Source: Tissierellales bacterium
Lineage (GTDB): Bacteria > Bacillota > Clostridia > Tissierellales > Sedimentibacteraceae
Length of the DNA stretch: 64,000 nucleotides
Assembly: GCA_018433765.1 (NCBI GenBank)
Contig: JAHDQO010000007.1
Coordinates: 62,001 to 126,000, forward strand
Direction: 5' to 3'
The translations under genes and the position numbers were made by a program. Under the pieces are notes generated by a model that saw only the letters and a list, made by a program, of their open reading frames with translations, was not told the origin of the DNA and made no database searches. This document shows positions 63,747 through 64,000 of this stretch, one piece after another. Each line of letters begins with the position of its first letter. The stretch's first letter is position 1.

Positions 63747-64000
63747 ATGACAAAAGTTTTGAATGAAATGACTAACGAAGAACTTTGGGAGCTATTTCCT
63801 ATAATTGTAAGTAAACATAATCCAGTTTGGAAAGAAAACTATAGCGTTGAAAAATGAATAATAGAGCAAACTATTGGAACTGAAAATATAGTTAGAATAA
63901 ATCACTTTGGCAGTACCTATGTTCCAAATCTGCTCGCAAAACCAACAATTGATATTCTTCTTGAAATTACAGATAGTACAGATACTGAAAAACTAATATT
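63747..64000 (+). pseudogene. GrpB-family (UPF0157) gene with an in-frame TGA, cut by the window edge
   Basis: ATG 63747 (GGGGGTGATTTT before it) begins MTKVLNEMTNEELWELFPIIV; after 36 codons TGA (63855-63857) interrupts, and the same frame continues with ENIVRINHFGSTYVPNLLAKPTIDILLEI in two parts: RINHFGSTYV and KPTIDILLEI. These are the GrpB / nucleotidyltransferase-like marks (RIxHxGSTxV, KPxIDI). The same frame on both sides makes a nonsense mutation the simplest explanation. The frame is open at the right edge. Confidence 0.85.

Overview
The window is strongly AT-rich, has Shine-Dalgarno sites of the AGGAGG type before nearly every gene, and reads almost entirely from the minus strand. 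The gene types point to a strictly anaerobic low-GC Firmicute of the class Clostridia: an oxygen-independent (anaerobic) sulfatase-maturating enzyme, several radical SAM enzymes, a BMP/Nup nucleoside ABC importer, FMN-binding and flavodoxin-type proteins and a yjdF riboswitch. The species cannot be named from the sequence. No rRNA, tRNA, insertion sequence, phage gene or CRISPR array was seen.

Region 1 (about 1-24,600) looks like a biosynthetic gene cluster that continues past the left edge. It has an NRPS adenylation-carrier protein whose ten-residue code reads as glutamine-specific, two free-standing carrier proteins, two cobalamin-binding-type radical SAM enzymes and a third radical SAM enzyme with an unusual C-x11-C-x2-C cluster motif. 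It also has two paralogous fusions of a decayed SDR domain to an alpha/beta hydrolase with a cysteine nucleophile, an esterase/peptidase-like protein, two VOC proteins and a PLP aminotransferase. Upstream in the same direction lie a DNA-3-methyladenine glycosylase, a two-subunit ABC exporter and metK. Two LuxR-type regulators and a divergent NusG paralogue of the LoaP type, which is known to antiterminate long biosynthetic operons, sit at the cluster's head. I did not recognise the product. The embedded glycosylase raises the possibility of a DNA-damaging or alkylating product.

Region 2 (about 24,700-38,200) is an accessory stretch of mostly single genes: acetyltransferases, a uracil/hypoxanthine-type DNA glycosylase, AraC and TetR regulators, an HD protein, an SDR, a 2H phosphoesterase, and flavodoxin/FMN proteins. 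A 51-residue stub of an aminoglycoside-phosphotransferase-like gene is also present.

Region 3 (about 38,200-40,450) is a branched-polyamine operon, bpsA-speD. It has two notable features: the only plausible start of bpsA is an AUA codon, and the leader RNA contains a terminator with a long mutually exclusive antiterminator and two short leader ORFs. This is the best candidate for an undescribed regulatory RNA in the window.

Region 4 (about 40,500-52,600) holds an AIM24-family protein, a run of small membrane or secreted unknown proteins, gene remnants (a nonsense-interrupted PPOX-family gene and a NUDIX-like tail), a MATE transporter, regulators, acetyltransferases, an alpha/beta hydrolase and yjdF with its riboswitch.

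Region 5 (about 52,700-63,700) is a LacI-controlled operon: an adenosylhomocysteinase-like enzyme, a BMP/Nup nucleoside ABC importer, a Cys-type sulfatase, a purine nucleoside phosphorylase and the anaerobic sulfatase-maturating enzyme. Together they suggest uptake and breakdown of a nucleoside that carries a sulfate, or a related ester. The window ends in a GrpB-family gene interrupted by an in-frame TGA.
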